Shown: positions 27,926 through 37,983 of the stretch, one piece after another | Position numbering within the stretch: position 1 is the first letter of the stretch | Layout: every line of letters starts with the position of its first letter | Assembly: GCA_002634395.1 (NCBI GenBank) | Contig: NSJM01000001.1 | Location: 19,504 to 83,503 of the forward strand | DNA length: 64,000 bases | Source: Candidatus Methylomirabilis sp. | GTDB lineage: Bacteria; Methylomirabilota; Methylomirabilia; Methylomirabilales; Methylomirabilaceae | Direction of reading: 5' to 3' | Translations under genes and position numbers: made by a program | The notes under the pieces: model-generated | What the model was told of the DNA's origin: nothing | Databases searched by the model: none | The model's input: only the letters and a program-made list of their open reading frames with translations

Positions 27926-27985
27926 GGCTACAGGCTGTTAGGCTGTAGGAACGCGCTAACAGCCTAATCCCCTACAACCTACAGT
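27926..27985. repeat. AGGCTGTTAG palindromic tract between pilR and pilS
   Basis: AGGCTGTTAG (27932-27941) pairs perfectly with CTAACAGCCT (27956-27965). Further GGCTGTAGG / CCTACAACC units flank it. Confidence 0.6.
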
Positions 27986-27989
27986 CTAC

Positions 27990-29660
27990 TCATTCGGGAG
28001 CCTGTTTGAGCAAGACCCGAAAGGTGGACCCGCCACCTTCCTGGCTGGTCACCTCGATCCGACCGCCGAGATTATCAATAATCTTCCGTGTAATGGCAAG
28101 TCCAAGGCCTGTGCCGCCCGGCTTCGTCGTATAGAAGGGATCAAAGATCCGTTCGACCTCTTCCGGCGGGATCCCCCGTCCTGTGTCAGTCAATTCTATC
28201 CCCACCCAGCCGTTGCCGTTTGTCGATCCATGCCGGCGAATGGCAAAGCTGATCTGTCCACCCTTCTGCATGGACTGGATCGCATTGAGTCCAAGATTCC
28301 AGAGCGCCTGTTTCAACTGATCAGGGTCGCCTGCAGCCAGGACCTCCTCGGCCTCCCGCTGAATAGAAAAGGTCACCGGGTGGACACTGTCGCAACTTTT
28401 TTCCAGGAGCGAGACCGCCTCTGTGACCAGCGCCACGAGATCGCACTGCTTTTGCGAGCGCAGCGGTGGCTTGGCGAAATCCAGAAACTGCCCCGTCACC
28501 AATTTTAATCGTTCGGCTTCGCGAAGGACAATGTCAAGCAGTCGAGGGCTGGCCGCGCCTTCTTCCTGCATCAGCTCAATGCAGCCGCTAATCGCAGCCA
28601 ATGGGTTCCTCACCTCATGCGCCAGTCCGGCCGCCAGTTGTCCCGCCGCCCCAAGCCGGTCGACCTGACGGAGCCTGGCCTCCGTTATTTTCCGCTCCGT
28701 CAGGTCCTGAAAGATGCCGACAAGACCGACGAGTCTGCCATCAGACGACTGTAACGGTGTCAGGTTGATCCCGATCGGGACAGACCGACCATCCTGGCCT
28801 GGGATTGCAAGCTCTTGGGAGCATCCACGGAAGGTTGGTGTGGGCGCGGCGAAGAACTCCTCCAGCGTCTTGATCTCTCGAAAGGCTGTGTCTTTCCAGA
28901 TCTGCCCTTGGATCTCATCCGCCGGGAGACCGACGATCCGTTGCGCGCTCTGGTTGAATGATGCGATCTTGCCCTCGAGATCCAGCGTCACGATCCCGCT
29001 CGGAATATTCTCAACGATGTCTCGGTGAAGGGTCCGGAGGTTGCGGAGATCGATCCGTTGTTCTTCCAGCTCGCGGCGCGTCTCTTTGAGCCGCTCGGCA
29101 AGCTGACTGCCCAGGAGCGCCACAAGAAAAAAGGCTGCGCTGTTGACAAAAAGCTGGAGGAGCGCAGAAACGGGGTCGTGTGCGGCGCCTCCCGCGGAGG
29201 GGGACTGTACCCGCGTCGTGAACCCATAAAGCTGGAGATTGATCAGTATTCCGTAGAGAATGCTGCTTCCGCCGGCGAGCAGTAGGCTCGACCGTCTGGA
29301 CAGGAGGATGGCCGCGGCCAGGACGGGAAAAATATAGACAAACGCGAAGAGGCTTTCGATTCCTCCGGTATAGTACACCAGGGCAGTAACCATGACGACG
29401 TCGATCCAGATTTGCAGATCACAGAGCCGTCTCAACTGCGTGGTACGGTTCAGCGCAAGAAGATACAGAATGGTGAGAAGGCAGGTGCAAGCGATTAAGA
29501 CGAAAAGGGGGGCGAGCGTGAAGAGGGGGTGTTCCCGGGTGGCGAGGATGCCTGCTGCGCCCAAAAACAGAAATGCAATAAGAAGTCGGAGGCCGATCAG
29601 CCACTTGATCTGTCGCCTCAGTGCGACCTCTTCCGTCGACAGCGTTTCTGTATTGACCAT
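27990..29660 (-). CDS. pilS: Membrane sensor histidine kinase PilS
   Basis: 556 residues. About six membrane segments in the first 190 residues (for example LIAFLFLGAAGILA, LFVLIACTCLLTILYLL), a short coiled segment (ERLKETRRELEEQRIDLRNL), a PAS domain (ENIPSGIVTLDLEGKIASFN), HisKA with the phospho-His in LAAGLAHEVRNPLAAISG near residue 347, and HATPase (NLGLNAIQSM, DTGRGIPPEE, GTGLGLAI). This is the PilS architecture. It lies between pilC and pilR and should phosphorylate PilR. Confidence 0.93.
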   Translation of the reverse strand: MVNTETLSTEEVALRRQIKWLIGLRLLIAFLFLGAAGILATREHPLFTLAPLFVLIACTCLLTILYLLALNRTTQLRRLCDLQIWIDVVMVTALVYYTGGIESLFAFVYIFPVLAAAILLSRRSSLLLAGGSSILYGILINLQLYGFTTRVQSPSAGGAAHDPVSALLQLFVNSAAFFLVALLGSQLAERLKETRRELEEQRIDLRNLRTLHRDIVENIPSGIVTLDLEGKIASFNQSAQRIVGLPADEIQGQIWKDTAFREIKTLEEFFAAPTPTFRGCSQELAIPGQDGRSVPIGINLTPLQSSDGRLVGLVGIFQDLTERKITEARLRQVDRLGAAGQLAAGLAHEVRNPLAAISGCIELMQEEGAASPRLLDIVLREAERLKLVTGQFLDFAKPPLRSQKQCDLVALVTEAVSLLEKSCDSVHPVTFSIQREAEEVLAAGDPDQLKQALWNLGLNAIQSMQKGGQISFAIRRHGSTNGNGWVGIELTDTGRGIPPEEVERIFDPFYTTKPGGTGLGLAITRKIIDNLGGRIEVTSQEGGGSTFRVLLKQAPE

Positions 29661-29676
29661 CAGTTATCAGCAGTCC

Positions 29677-30888
29677 TCATTTCGCAATCACCGTCACCAA
29701 CTTGAAGATAGGCAAGTACATCGCTATGACGATGCCGCCCACGACGACCCCGAGGAACACCATCAGTATCGGCTCAAGCATGGCGGTCAGATTTGCGACC
29801 GCTTGATCGACCTCGGCATCGTAAAAATCGGCGATCTTCTCCAGCATCGAGTCCAGCGCTCCTGTCTGCTCTCCGACGCTGATCATCTGGACGACCATAG
29901 GTGGAAAGACTCTGGACGTCTTCAACGGGTCGGCGATGGTCTTCCCTTCGGCGATGCTCTCACGGGTCTTCATAATTGCCTCTTCCACAACCTTGTTGCC
30001 GGCAGTTTTCGCCGTGATATCCAGTCCGTCAAGGATGGGGACCCCGCTCGCGATCAATGTCCCCAGGGTCCGCGTGAACCGCGCAACGGCCACTTTCCGG
30101 AGCATCGCTCCGAATATCGGGGTCCGCAGAAATAACCCATCGATGGCCCTCCTGCCCTTCTCTGTCTTATAACTGAACCGGATGCCGACGATCCCTGCGA
30201 TGAAGAGGCCGAGGCCGGCCAGGAGATAGGTCCGAACGAAGCGACTCGCTGCCATGACAATTTGAGTCGGCAGGGGAAGCGGGACCTTCTGCCCCTCGAA
30301 GAACGATGCAAAGGTTGGAATCACGAAGGTCAGCAAAAAGATGACGACGGCGATGGCCACCGTCACAATAGTGCTGGGGTAAATCAGGGCGCCTTTGACC
30401 TTCCGCCGAAGGGTCATCGCCTTCTCGATGTACACCGCAAGACGGCTCAGAATGGTGTCAAGCAGCCCCCCGGCCTCACCCGCCTCGACCATGTTGACAT
30501 ACAACGAATTAAATGCCGTCGGATGGCGTTTGAGAGCTGTCGCAAAGGTCGAACCCCCTTCCACCTCCGCCCTGATTTCGGTGAGGGTGTTTTTGAACCG
30601 TTTATTTGGCTGTTGGGAGGCCAAGGTCTCCAGACACTGCACCAGGGGGAGTCCGGCGTCGATCATGGTGGCAAGCTGGCGGGTGAACACAGTCAGGTCT
30701 TTCTCCTTCACCCTCCTGCCGAATCCGGGAAGCTTCAACTCAATCGACTTCGGTTGGAGCTTGACGGACATTGGAAAGATGTGTTGTTGGCGGAGCGCCG
30801 CAACCACAGCCTCCGTGGTATTGGCCTCCATCCGCCCGGCAACCACCCGGCCCATTTGACTTCGTCCGCGATAGGCAAAGGTCGGCAT
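29677..30888 (-). CDS. pilC: Type IV pilus inner-membrane platform protein PilC
   Basis: 403 residues from MPTFAYRGRSQMGRVVAG; that ATG has GAGG 6 bases upstream, while the TTG two codons earlier does not. It contains two GspF repeats (each with TRQLATMIDAGLPLVQCLE- or ARFTRTLGTLIASGVPILD-like starts) and three membrane segments (STIVTVAIAVVIFLLTFVIP; LAGLGLFIAGIVG; MVFLGVVVGGIVIAMYLPIF). It couples the cytoplasmic ATPases to the growing pilus. The gene order places it between pilT and pilS. Confidence 0.95.
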   Translation of the reverse strand: MPTFAYRGRSQMGRVVAGRMEANTTEAVVAALRQQHIFPMSVKLQPKSIELKLPGFGRRVKEKDLTVFTRQLATMIDAGLPLVQCLETLASQQPNKRFKNTLTEIRAEVEGGSTFATALKRHPTAFNSLYVNMVEAGEAGGLLDTILSRLAVYIEKAMTLRRKVKGALIYPSTIVTVAIAVVIFLLTFVIPTFASFFEGQKVPLPLPTQIVMAASRFVRTYLLAGLGLFIAGIVGIRFSYKTEKGRRAIDGLFLRTPIFGAMLRKVAVARFTRTLGTLIASGVPILDGLDITAKTAGNKVVEEAIMKTRESIAEGKTIADPLKTSRVFPPMVVQMISVGEQTGALDSMLEKIADFYDAEVDQAVANLTAMLEPILMVFLGVVVGGIVIAMYLPIFKLVTVIAK

Positions 30889-30897
30889 AAGCAACCT

Positions 30898-31001
30898 CGT
30901 TCAAGGTTCAAAGTTCAAAGTTGAGAGCCTCGACACGTTGAACGTTGCACCTTGAATCTCGAACCGTGCACTTTGAACCCTACCCCTGCACCCTATACCC
31001 T
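30898..31001. repeat. Compound repeat tract between pilT and pilC
   Basis: GGTTCAAAGTTCAAAGTTGAG (30902-30922) and its complement-like TTGAACGTTGCACCTTGAATC (30936-30956) are followed by CCCTGCACCCTATACCCTG. Two repeat families are thus fused in one spacer. Confidence 0.6.
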
Positions 31002-32069
31002 GTTTTTCTGTGCCCGCTGGACCATCTGGGCCAGTTCGTCGGGCATCAGGCTCCTGAACATCGCCTCTCCCAGGGTGATGTTCCGCCTCAAATAATGCCC
31101 AAGGAGCGACTGATTCATTGTCTGCATCCCGAATTTTTCCTGGCCGGTTTGCATCGTAGAGTAGATCTGGTGGATCTTGTCTTCCCGAATCAGATTGCGG
31201 ATAGCAGGGTTCGGGATCATGATCTCCAACGCGAGTACACGCCCTCGGCCGTTACTCCTTGGGATAAGCGCCTGGCAGAGCACTCCTTCCAGAACGAAGG
31301 AGAGCTGGGCGCGGATTTGCGGCTGCTGATGTGCGGGAAAGACGTCGATAATGCGGTTGATGGATTCTACTGCAGAGTTGGTGTGCAACGTCGCGAACGT
31401 CAGGTGCCCGGTCTCTGCGATGGTGAGAGCTGCGGCAATCGTTTCCTGGTCCCGCATCTCTCCGATGAGGACCTTGTCAGGGTCCTGCCTCAGAATCCTT
31501 CTCAGCGCCTCCGTAAACGATCGGGTGTCGGAGTGAACCTCGCGCTGGTTCACGATGCAGCTTTTATGCGGGTGCAGAAATTCGATGGGGTCTTCGATGG
31601 TCATGATATGCTCATGGCGCTCGGAGTTGATCTTATCAATCATGGTGGCCAGCGTCGTCGATTTTCCCGAACCGGTCGGTCCGGTGATAAGGATAAGCCC
31701 CTTTGGCTTCTCACAGAGATCGGCCACAACCTTCGGGAGGCCCAACTCTTCGAAGGGGTGAATGGTGCATGGGATGGTCCGGATCGCCATCCCCACGACT
31801 CCTCGCTGCATATAGACATTGGCCCGGAACCTGCTTAAGTCCTTGATGCCGAAAGAAAAATCGAGCTCTTGCTCTTCTTCAAACTGCTGTTTCTGGGCGT
31901 CGGTCAGGACGCTATATACCAGGCTTTTCGTTTCTGCCGGGACAAGCGGCACATCTCCGAGAGGCGAGATCCGGCCATCCAGGCGCAACATCGGCGGGAC
32001 GCCGGCGGTCAGGTGCAGATCGGAGGCGCCGCGATCAACCACCTCCCGCAACATCTCGTGCAGATTCAT
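30993..32069 (-). CDS. pilT: Twitching-motility retraction ATPase PilT
   Basis: 358 residues. Walker A GPTGSGKST near residue 128, Asp box (EDPIEFLHPHKS), Walker B-type LIGEMRDQETIAAAL, His box GHLTFATLHTNSA, and the C-terminal AIRNLIREDK retraction motif (AIRNLIRE) that marks PilT. It depolymerises the pilus. The order pilB-pilT-pilC matches many type IVa clusters. Confidence 0.96.
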   Translation of the reverse strand: MNLHEMLREVVDRGASDLHLTAGVPPMLRLDGRISPLGDVPLVPAETKSLVYSVLTDAQKQQFEEEQELDFSFGIKDLSRFRANVYMQRGVVGMAIRTIPCTIHPFEELGLPKVVADLCEKPKGLILITGPTGSGKSTTLATMIDKINSERHEHIMTIEDPIEFLHPHKSCIVNQREVHSDTRSFTEALRRILRQDPDKVLIGEMRDQETIAAALTIAETGHLTFATLHTNSAVESINRIIDVFPAHQQPQIRAQLSFVLEGVLCQALIPRSNGRGRVLALEIMIPNPAIRNLIREDKIHQIYSTMQTGQEKFGMQTMNQSLLGHYLRRNITLGEAMFRSLMPDELAQMVQRAQKNRV

Positions 32070-32081
32070 GACTCACGCCCT

Positions 32082-32146
32082 CAGCGTTGAGCTATCAGCA
32101 GCTAGCCAGGAAGTTGATGGCTGACAGGTAATAGCTGTCAGCCGCT
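32082..32146. repeat. AGCTATCAGC-family tract with hairpin between pilB and pilT
   Basis: GGCTGACAG (32119-32127) and CTGTCAGCC (32135-32143) form a 9-bp stem with a 7-base loop. GAGCTATCAGCAGCTAGCC precedes it. It could act as a transcript-processing or attenuation hairpin inside the pil operon. Confidence 0.6.
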
Positions 32147-32147
32147 C

Positions 32148-33845
32148 TTAGAACAAACTCGTGACCCGAACGACCTCCTCGACGGTGGTGACGCCTTCCC
32201 GAATCTTTTGCAGGCCGCTCTCCCCCAGGCTCTTCATCCCGTACTTGGCTTGAAGCATACGAAGCTCACTGACGGAGGCGCCAACCAGGATCGCCTCCCG
32301 CATCTGTTCGTTGAGCAGCACCACCTCGTACAGCCCGATCCTGCCCCGATAGCCGGTGTCACGACAGGCGTTGCACCCCTTCCCCCGATAGCAGGTCACA
32401 GTCGTCGCCTCCTGCGGACTGAAGCCGATGTCCACGAGGGTGGAGACGGGCATTGAGACCTCCTCCCGGCACTCCGCGCAGAGCCGTCGGACCAGACGCT
32501 GAGCGAGCAGCAGGTTGAGCGAGGCGCTCACCAGATACGGCGGCACGCCCATACTGACCAGTCGCCCCACCGTACTGATCGCGTCGTTGGTATGGATAGT
32601 GCTTAGCACCAGGTGGCCGGTCAGGGCGGCCTTGATCGCGATCTCGGCCGTCTCGAAATCGCGGATCTCTCCTACCATGATGATGTCCGGGTCTTGTCGG
32701 AGAAATGACCTGAGCAAGGCGGCAAAGGTCAGGCCGATATCCGACTTGGCCTGAGTCTGGTTGATCCCGGTCAGGTTGTACTCGATCGGGTCTTCCGCCG
32801 TCATAATGTTGGTACCGATACTGTTGAGCCGGCTGAGCGCCGAATACAGCGTGGTCGTCTTCCCGCTCCCGGTCGGGCCGGTCACCAGGATCATACCGTA
32901 CGGGGCCATGATAGCCTTCTTGAACATGGCGAGTGCCTCAGAATCGAATCCGAGCTTGCTCATGTCCAACTCGAGACTCGCGCGGTCCAATAGTCGCATA
33001 ACCACCTTCTCGCCGAACAGCGTCGGAACTGTAGAGATCCGAAGGTCCAGTTCCCGATCCCGCATCTTGACCTTGATCCGCCCGTCCTGAGGCATGCGTC
33101 GTTCAGCAATATCCAATCGCGCCATGATCTTAATACGAGAGGTCACCGCAGCGCGCAGCGTTGGGGGCGGCGACATGACCTCATAGAGGATGCCATCGAG
33201 TCTGAAGCGAATTCGGAACGCCTTTTCGTAGGGCTCCAGGTGAATATCCGAGGCGCCCTTGTTGATCGCATCGGTCAGGATAAGGTTGACCAGCTTCACC
33301 ACCGGGGCCTCTTCGGTGGCTCGATACAGCTCGGCCAGCTCAATTCCCCCTTGATCCGGCTCGGCGACGTTCAGATCCCCTTGCTCAAAGTCTCTCACCA
33401 GGCTTCGAGCGAAACCGGCAGTCTCGTAGTACCTGTTGAGCGCATTCTGGATGGATGTGTCCAGAGCGACCATCGGTTGTACGTTGTGGCCGGTAATAAA
33501 TCTGACTTCATCGATGGCAACGATGTCGGATGGATCTGCCATAGCAACTGTGAGGATATTTCCGGACCGACTCAGAGGGATAAGCAGGTGCTTCCGAGCG
33601 ACTTCGGCAGGAACAAGCTGCAGGATAGCGGGATTGATCGTACCCTTGCTCAGATCAACGGGCGGCACCCCATATTGGCGTGCCAGATAAGACGCGATCT
33701 GCTCCTCGCTGACATACCCGAGCTTGACAAGAATCGATCCAATCCGCCGGCCGGTAGTCTTCTGCAGCGCAAAGGCCTCATGCAACTGCTCAGACGTGAT
33801 CAGGTTGGCTCTCACCAGCATCTCGCCCAATCGTCCAGGTGGCAT
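32148..33845 (-). CDS. pilB: Type IV pilus assembly ATPase PilB
   Basis: 565 residues. N-terminal T2SSE_N/MshEN domain (LGEMLVRANLITSEQLHEA; IGSILVKLGYVSEEQIASYL), Walker A GPTGSGKTT near residue 321, Asp box (MTAEDPIEYNLTGINQTQ), Walker B-type MVGEIRDFETAEIA, His box GHLVLSTIHTNDA, and a tetra-Cys zinc site (CAEC ... CNAC) in the C-terminal region. It powers pilus extension. First gene of the pil block after aroE. Confidence 0.96.
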   Translation of the reverse strand: MPPGRLGEMLVRANLITSEQLHEAFALQKTTGRRIGSILVKLGYVSEEQIASYLARQYGVPPVDLSKGTINPAILQLVPAEVARKHLLIPLSRSGNILTVAMADPSDIVAIDEVRFITGHNVQPMVALDTSIQNALNRYYETAGFARSLVRDFEQGDLNVAEPDQGGIELAELYRATEEAPVVKLVNLILTDAINKGASDIHLEPYEKAFRIRFRLDGILYEVMSPPPTLRAAVTSRIKIMARLDIAERRMPQDGRIKVKMRDRELDLRISTVPTLFGEKVVMRLLDRASLELDMSKLGFDSEALAMFKKAIMAPYGMILVTGPTGSGKTTTLYSALSRLNSIGTNIMTAEDPIEYNLTGINQTQAKSDIGLTFAALLRSFLRQDPDIIMVGEIRDFETAEIAIKAALTGHLVLSTIHTNDAISTVGRLVSMGVPPYLVSASLNLLLAQRLVRRLCAECREEVSMPVSTLVDIGFSPQEATTVTCYRGKGCNACRDTGYRGRIGLYEVVLLNEQMREAILVGASVSELRMLQAKYGMKSLGESGLQKIREGVTTVEEVVRVTSLF

Positions 33846-33914
33846 GCACCTATCCTTTCTTGTCTAGGGCTGGCGCGTCACGGCCAACGTGGTCATCCGC
33901 ACTAAAACATTAGT

Positions 33915-34790
33915 TTAACATACCTCTGATAAGTTAGCAATCGCAGCAACGAGGGCTTGCCGCATAACCTCCTCTGAAGGCTTTTGCCCGGTCCACAGCT
34001 CGAAGGCCAGGGCGCCCTGATATAGCAACATGCCTAGCCCTCCCAGGACCCGACAGCTCCGCTTCTTTGCCTCTCGCAGCAACGCAGTCTCTTGTGGCCG
34101 GTAGATCAGATCGTACACCAGTGCCCCGGGCCGAAGGAGGGTCGGATTGATCGGTGGAGGATCTGAAGGGGTAAGACCAACCGATGTGGTATTGACCACC
34201 AGAGCACAGTCTCTCACCTTGGCTGAAATTCGGGGATCATCAAGCCCCAGTCCGATGGCCGAGGCCCTGATTTTTCGATTCACAAACTCTGCCAACGACT
34301 GCGCGCGCTCGATGGTCCGGTTGACAATCACGATCTCTTCAGCGCCGGCCTCCGCTAGGCTAACGGCTATAGCCCGCGCCGCGCCACCCGCTCCAAGGAT
34401 CACAGCGGACTTCCCGTGCGGGAGAAAGGCCGCCTCATCATGAAGCGATCGGAGAAATCCCTGTCCGTCGGTATTAGCTCCAAGAAGATGTCCGTCTCTG
34501 GCAACGACCGTGTTGACCGCACCCACCAAGGCGGCCTCTTGTGTCAGGGTATCGACCAACGCGGCGGCCTGCTCCTTATGAGGAAGCGTAACATTCGCGC
34601 CACCGAAGTTTTCCATCCCGCGAAGCGACTCGAACGCGGTCGGCAAATCGGCGCCCTTCACCCGCCATGGAATATAGAGGCCATCGATTCCAGCCGCCTG
34701 GAGTGCGGCATTCTGCATGGCCGGCGAGAGGCTATGCCCGACAGGATCACCGAAGAGGATGAACAGTTTTGCTGCGGCCGTGAACTTCAT
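33915..34790 (-). CDS. aroE: Shikimate dehydrogenase
   Basis: 291 residues. Reduces 3-dehydroshikimate to shikimate with NADPH. Shikimate site GDPVGHSLSPAMQNAA and the catalytic Lys in NVTLPHKE. NADP-binding loop VILGAGGAARAIAVSLAEAG followed by VNRTIERAQ. C-terminal LGMLLYQGALAFELWTG. Complete. The ATG is directly abutted by an AGCTGATCGCTGAT repeat tract, leaving no recognisable ribosome site. It stands between glnD and pilB on the same strand. Confidence 0.95.
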   Translation of the reverse strand: MKFTAAAKLFILFGDPVGHSLSPAMQNAALQAAGIDGLYIPWRVKGADLPTAFESLRGMENFGGANVTLPHKEQAAALVDTLTQEAALVGAVNTVVARDGHLLGANTDGQGFLRSLHDEAAFLPHGKSAVILGAGGAARAIAVSLAEAGAEEIVIVNRTIERAQSLAEFVNRKIRASAIGLGLDDPRISAKVRDCALVVNTTSVGLTPSDPPPINPTLLRPGALVYDLIYRPQETALLREAKKRSCRVLGGLGMLLYQGALAFELWTGQKPSEEVMRQALVAAIANLSEVC

Positions 34791-34845
34791 ATCAGCGATC
34801 AGCTATCAGCTATCAGCCTTTTCCTTACCTTACTGATGGCTGATC
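34791..34845. repeat. ATCAGCTATCAGC tract between aroE and glnD
   Basis: Tandem units TATCAGCGATCAGCTATCAG (34791-34810) and a nearby complementary CTGATGGCTGATCCCTGA (34833-34850). The tract touches the aroE start codon. Confidence 0.6.
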
Positions 34846-34859
34846 CCTGAGGGCTGCCC

Positions 34860-37658
34860 TTAATTCAATCCCTCCGACAGCGCGCACTCCAGCGCCAGCC
34901 TGATCTGTTCTCTCCGCCCTTCATCCATCAGCTTGCTTCCGTCCTTATTGGTAACATAGAAGACGTCCACGACCTGTTCGGCCTCGGTCGTGATTTTGGC
35001 AGAGCGCAGATCTACGCCGAGATCCGAGAGCGTGCTGGAAATAAGGTACAGGAGCCCCAGCCTATCCCGCGTCCGAACATCCAGGACGGTATAGGTATCC
35101 GCAACCAGGTTGTCAAACTCCACCTTAATCGGGGGCACCGCGCCTGCCTGGATCGGCCGGATCAGAACCTCTTTCCGGCGGCTCTTAATCAGATCACGAA
35201 CAACCACCCTGCCCGCAAGGATTTCCCGCAGATCCGCGACGACCCGATCCCAGGCGGCAGTGTCCTCAATGGCCGCGCCACCCCCATTGTCGACCCTGAA
35301 GTGTCGGATCACCATCCCGCTTGTCAGGGTAAAAATCTGCGCGCTCAGAATGTTAATCCCGTTTGCGGTGAGTGTCCCCACGACGTGGGCAAACCGTCCG
35401 TGGCGGCCGTAGGCGCAGAGGGTAAACTCGGAGTAGCCGGCCAACGGGAATGCCGTCCATTGGCTGGCCGCCTCTTCACCCCGTTGCACGCGCTGGATCA
35501 AGCGCATCTGCGAAGCGACCTTGTGAAGTGAGGTTGTCAACAGGTACCGCACGGGCGCCTCCTGCAAGTGCCTTCTCACCGCCTCCACGCCGAACTCCGG
35601 CGACAGTTCCTGGGTGATCTGGGATTTGACCCGCTCGGCGCGAGCCAGATCATCCTCATCCTCCGGGATGCCCCTGATGAGGATGGTGTGGGTCTTGATG
35701 TACAGCTCCCACAGCAACGTCCCTTTCCATTCGGTCCAGACACCGGGCCCAACCGCCTTGATGTCGGCGTAGGTGAGCAGGTACAGCATCTTCAGGCGAT
35801 CGAGCGTCTGTACTTTTTTGGCAAAGTCAATCACGATGGCCTCATCGTCGAGGTCCAGGTGCTGAGCGATATGCGACATCTCCAGATGGCACACCACCAA
35901 GAAGCGGATAGCTTCAGCATCCGGCTCCGGGATGCCCATCCGCGCCAGGATCGCCTCGACCAAAGAGGTCCCCTTGGACGCATGGTCAGGCCCTTCCCCT
36001 TTACCGATGTCATGAAGCAAGAGCGCCAACCGGAGGATTTCCAATCGCTTCTCATCAGACGCGATCGAACGAAACTCTTCACCGTAAAATCTTGAGATCT
36101 CATCCAGGTGTTCGAGGGTTTCAACGGCCAGGAAGGTGTGCTCATCCACCGTGTACCTGTGATAAAAATCGAATTGGACCAGACGGGTGAGCTTGGCGAA
36201 TTCCGGGATGTAGGTCCCAAGCACCCCAAGTTCATGCATGCTCCGAAGCGTCGCGGCCACCCCCTTCGGCGCTCGAAGGATGGCCAGCAAGAAGCCCAGG
36301 GCTCGGCTCGATCGCCGCACCCCATCATCGATGAGATGCGTCTCAGCTCTGATGTGGTCCTTCATCTCCTGGCTCAACGTGTATCCCATCTGCTGCGCAT
36401 ACCAGAAGACCTTCAACAACCGGACAGGGTCCTCTCGAAACAGGCCTCGATTCTTCGGCATCACATGGATGCAGCGATCGATCTCCGTCAGATCGTCGCC
36501 GATGTCGCGAGCCCTCAGCTTCCGCATCACCATCTCCACCTGAGACCTCCCTTGCGTGCAGCGCACGATCAATTGCTGCGACAACTGCAAGATATCCTTT
36601 GCGGCCAGATAGTACCGCTGCATGAACTGTTCAACACCGTAAGATCCGGCCGTGCCCAGGAACCCCAGGTTGGCCGCTACCTGTTCCTGCGTGGACAGCG
36701 AGAGCACGTCGTTCTTGCCTCGAGAGAGGTAATGGAGTTCATTGCGCAAGCGGAGCATGAAATCCAAGGCGAGGTCCCACCGTTCTCTCTCCTCCTGGCC
36801 GAGAAGTCTCCTCTGCGTCAATTCGGCCGACGTACCCACGCGCTGGGTAATCCGGGCAATCCAGATGGCGGCGTGAAGATCTCTCAGGCCCCCGGGACCT
36901 TCCTTGATGTGCGGCTCTTGCACGTAGATAGACGCGCCGTACCGGTAGTGGCGTTCACGCAATTCCTGAAGCTTTCGCTTGACGAAGGCGGCAGATTGCT
37001 TATAGAAGACCGACCGCTCCAACTTGGCGCTGAACGCCTGATAGATCTCCGGCTTGCCGGCAAGGTATCGGGCCTCCATCATGGAGGTGCGGGAGGTCAG
37101 ATCCGTCCTGGCCATTCGCACGCAGTCATCGATGGAGCGGCAGCAATGCCCCACAACGAACCCGATATCCCAGAGGGTGCTTAACACCGGGTGGAGGATC
37201 GCGTTCAGATAGGTATCGGCCCTGCGAGGGTAGACAAACATGAGGTCCACGTCGGAGGCCGGGTTCATCTCCCGGCGGCCATAGCCGCCCAGCGCAATCA
37301 GCGCACACCCGTCACTGCCACGTCGGAGGCCCGGATCGCAGGCCGCCTCCGCCAGTTGAAACAGTGTGGTCACCACCGCATCCGTCAGTGTGGCGATGGA
37401 TCGAACTACCTCCTGCCCGGTTCCCCCATTCCGGTGAATCTGAAGAATCCTGGCCTGCTCATCGGCGATGAACCCCCTGAGGGCTGGGATCAGATCGGAG
37501 GCCGCATGGCTCTCTTGCAGTACGGACTGCAGGCTACCGGTCAGTGCTGAGCACTCAACAGAAATAGGGGATATGTCGCCGGCAAGAGCGACGATATCCG
37601 CCCGTCGGTTTCGCAGCAGCGCAAAACGACTCTTCGCAATAGCTTGAAATCGCTTCAT
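34860..37658 (-). CDS. glnD: Bifunctional uridylyltransferase/uridylyl-removing enzyme GlnD
   Basis: 932 residues. Nucleotidyltransferase domain with GGYGRREMNPASDVDLMFV (G-x-G-R-x-E and DxD), the GlnD_UR_UTase region, an HD phosphohydrolase with LLLHDIGKGEGPDHA near residue 549, and two C-terminal ACT domains (FTLCAYGRHGRFAHVVGTL; TVLDVRTRDRLGLLYLISS). It senses glutamine and modifies PII proteins, controlling nitrogen metabolism. All catalytic motifs are present. It starts the long minus-strand run glnD-aroE-pil. Confidence 0.95.
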   Translation of the reverse strand: MKRFQAIAKSRFALLRNRRADIVALAGDISPISVECSALTGSLQSVLQESHAASDLIPALRGFIADEQARILQIHRNGGTGQEVVRSIATLTDAVVTTLFQLAEAACDPGLRRGSDGCALIALGGYGRREMNPASDVDLMFVYPRRADTYLNAILHPVLSTLWDIGFVVGHCCRSIDDCVRMARTDLTSRTSMMEARYLAGKPEIYQAFSAKLERSVFYKQSAAFVKRKLQELRERHYRYGASIYVQEPHIKEGPGGLRDLHAAIWIARITQRVGTSAELTQRRLLGQEERERWDLALDFMLRLRNELHYLSRGKNDVLSLSTQEQVAANLGFLGTAGSYGVEQFMQRYYLAAKDILQLSQQLIVRCTQGRSQVEMVMRKLRARDIGDDLTEIDRCIHVMPKNRGLFREDPVRLLKVFWYAQQMGYTLSQEMKDHIRAETHLIDDGVRRSSRALGFLLAILRAPKGVAATLRSMHELGVLGTYIPEFAKLTRLVQFDFYHRYTVDEHTFLAVETLEHLDEISRFYGEEFRSIASDEKRLEILRLALLLHDIGKGEGPDHASKGTSLVEAILARMGIPEPDAEAIRFLVVCHLEMSHIAQHLDLDDEAIVIDFAKKVQTLDRLKMLYLLTYADIKAVGPGVWTEWKGTLLWELYIKTHTILIRGIPEDEDDLARAERVKSQITQELSPEFGVEAVRRHLQEAPVRYLLTTSLHKVASQMRLIQRVQRGEEAASQWTAFPLAGYSEFTLCAYGRHGRFAHVVGTLTANGINILSAQIFTLTSGMVIRHFRVDNGGGAAIEDTAAWDRVVADLREILAGRVVVRDLIKSRRKEVLIRPIQAGAVPPIKVEFDNLVADTYTVLDVRTRDRLGLLYLISSTLSDLGVDLRSAKITTEAEQVVDVFYVTNKDGSKLMDEGRREQIRLALECALSEGLN

Positions 37659-37983
37659 CTTTCACCCCGTCGGTTGCAACTAGTATAGGCGGGCCTATCG
37701 GACTGGGTCAAGGTGTATGTAAAGCCGTCAGCGGTGAGGGGTTTAGACTGAAGGCTGTTTAGGTATAGCCCATTCCTTCAGCCCTCAGTCTAACTGTCCA
37801 TCCTTTTCTTCTTCTTCCGAGCTGAGAGCTGCCGGCTTCCTTATAAGGCGTAACTGTGCTAAATTAGGGCTGGCGTGAGAATCCATGGACCTATCCTGTG
37901 GGTTCATTAATGCCACTGAGATTATCACCAACGACGTGATAACAGGCGCGGCAGCATCACGAAGCGCGTGAAAGGGGATGACT
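37659..37983. repeat. Divergent spacer glnD / CopD-like gene with palindromic tract
   Basis: No gene is seen in these 325 bases. GTTTAGACTGAAGGCTG (37741-37757) pairs imperfectly with CAGCCCTCAGTCTAAC (37779-37794). The remainder must carry the two divergent promoters, but I cannot assign clear boxes. Confidence 0.5.
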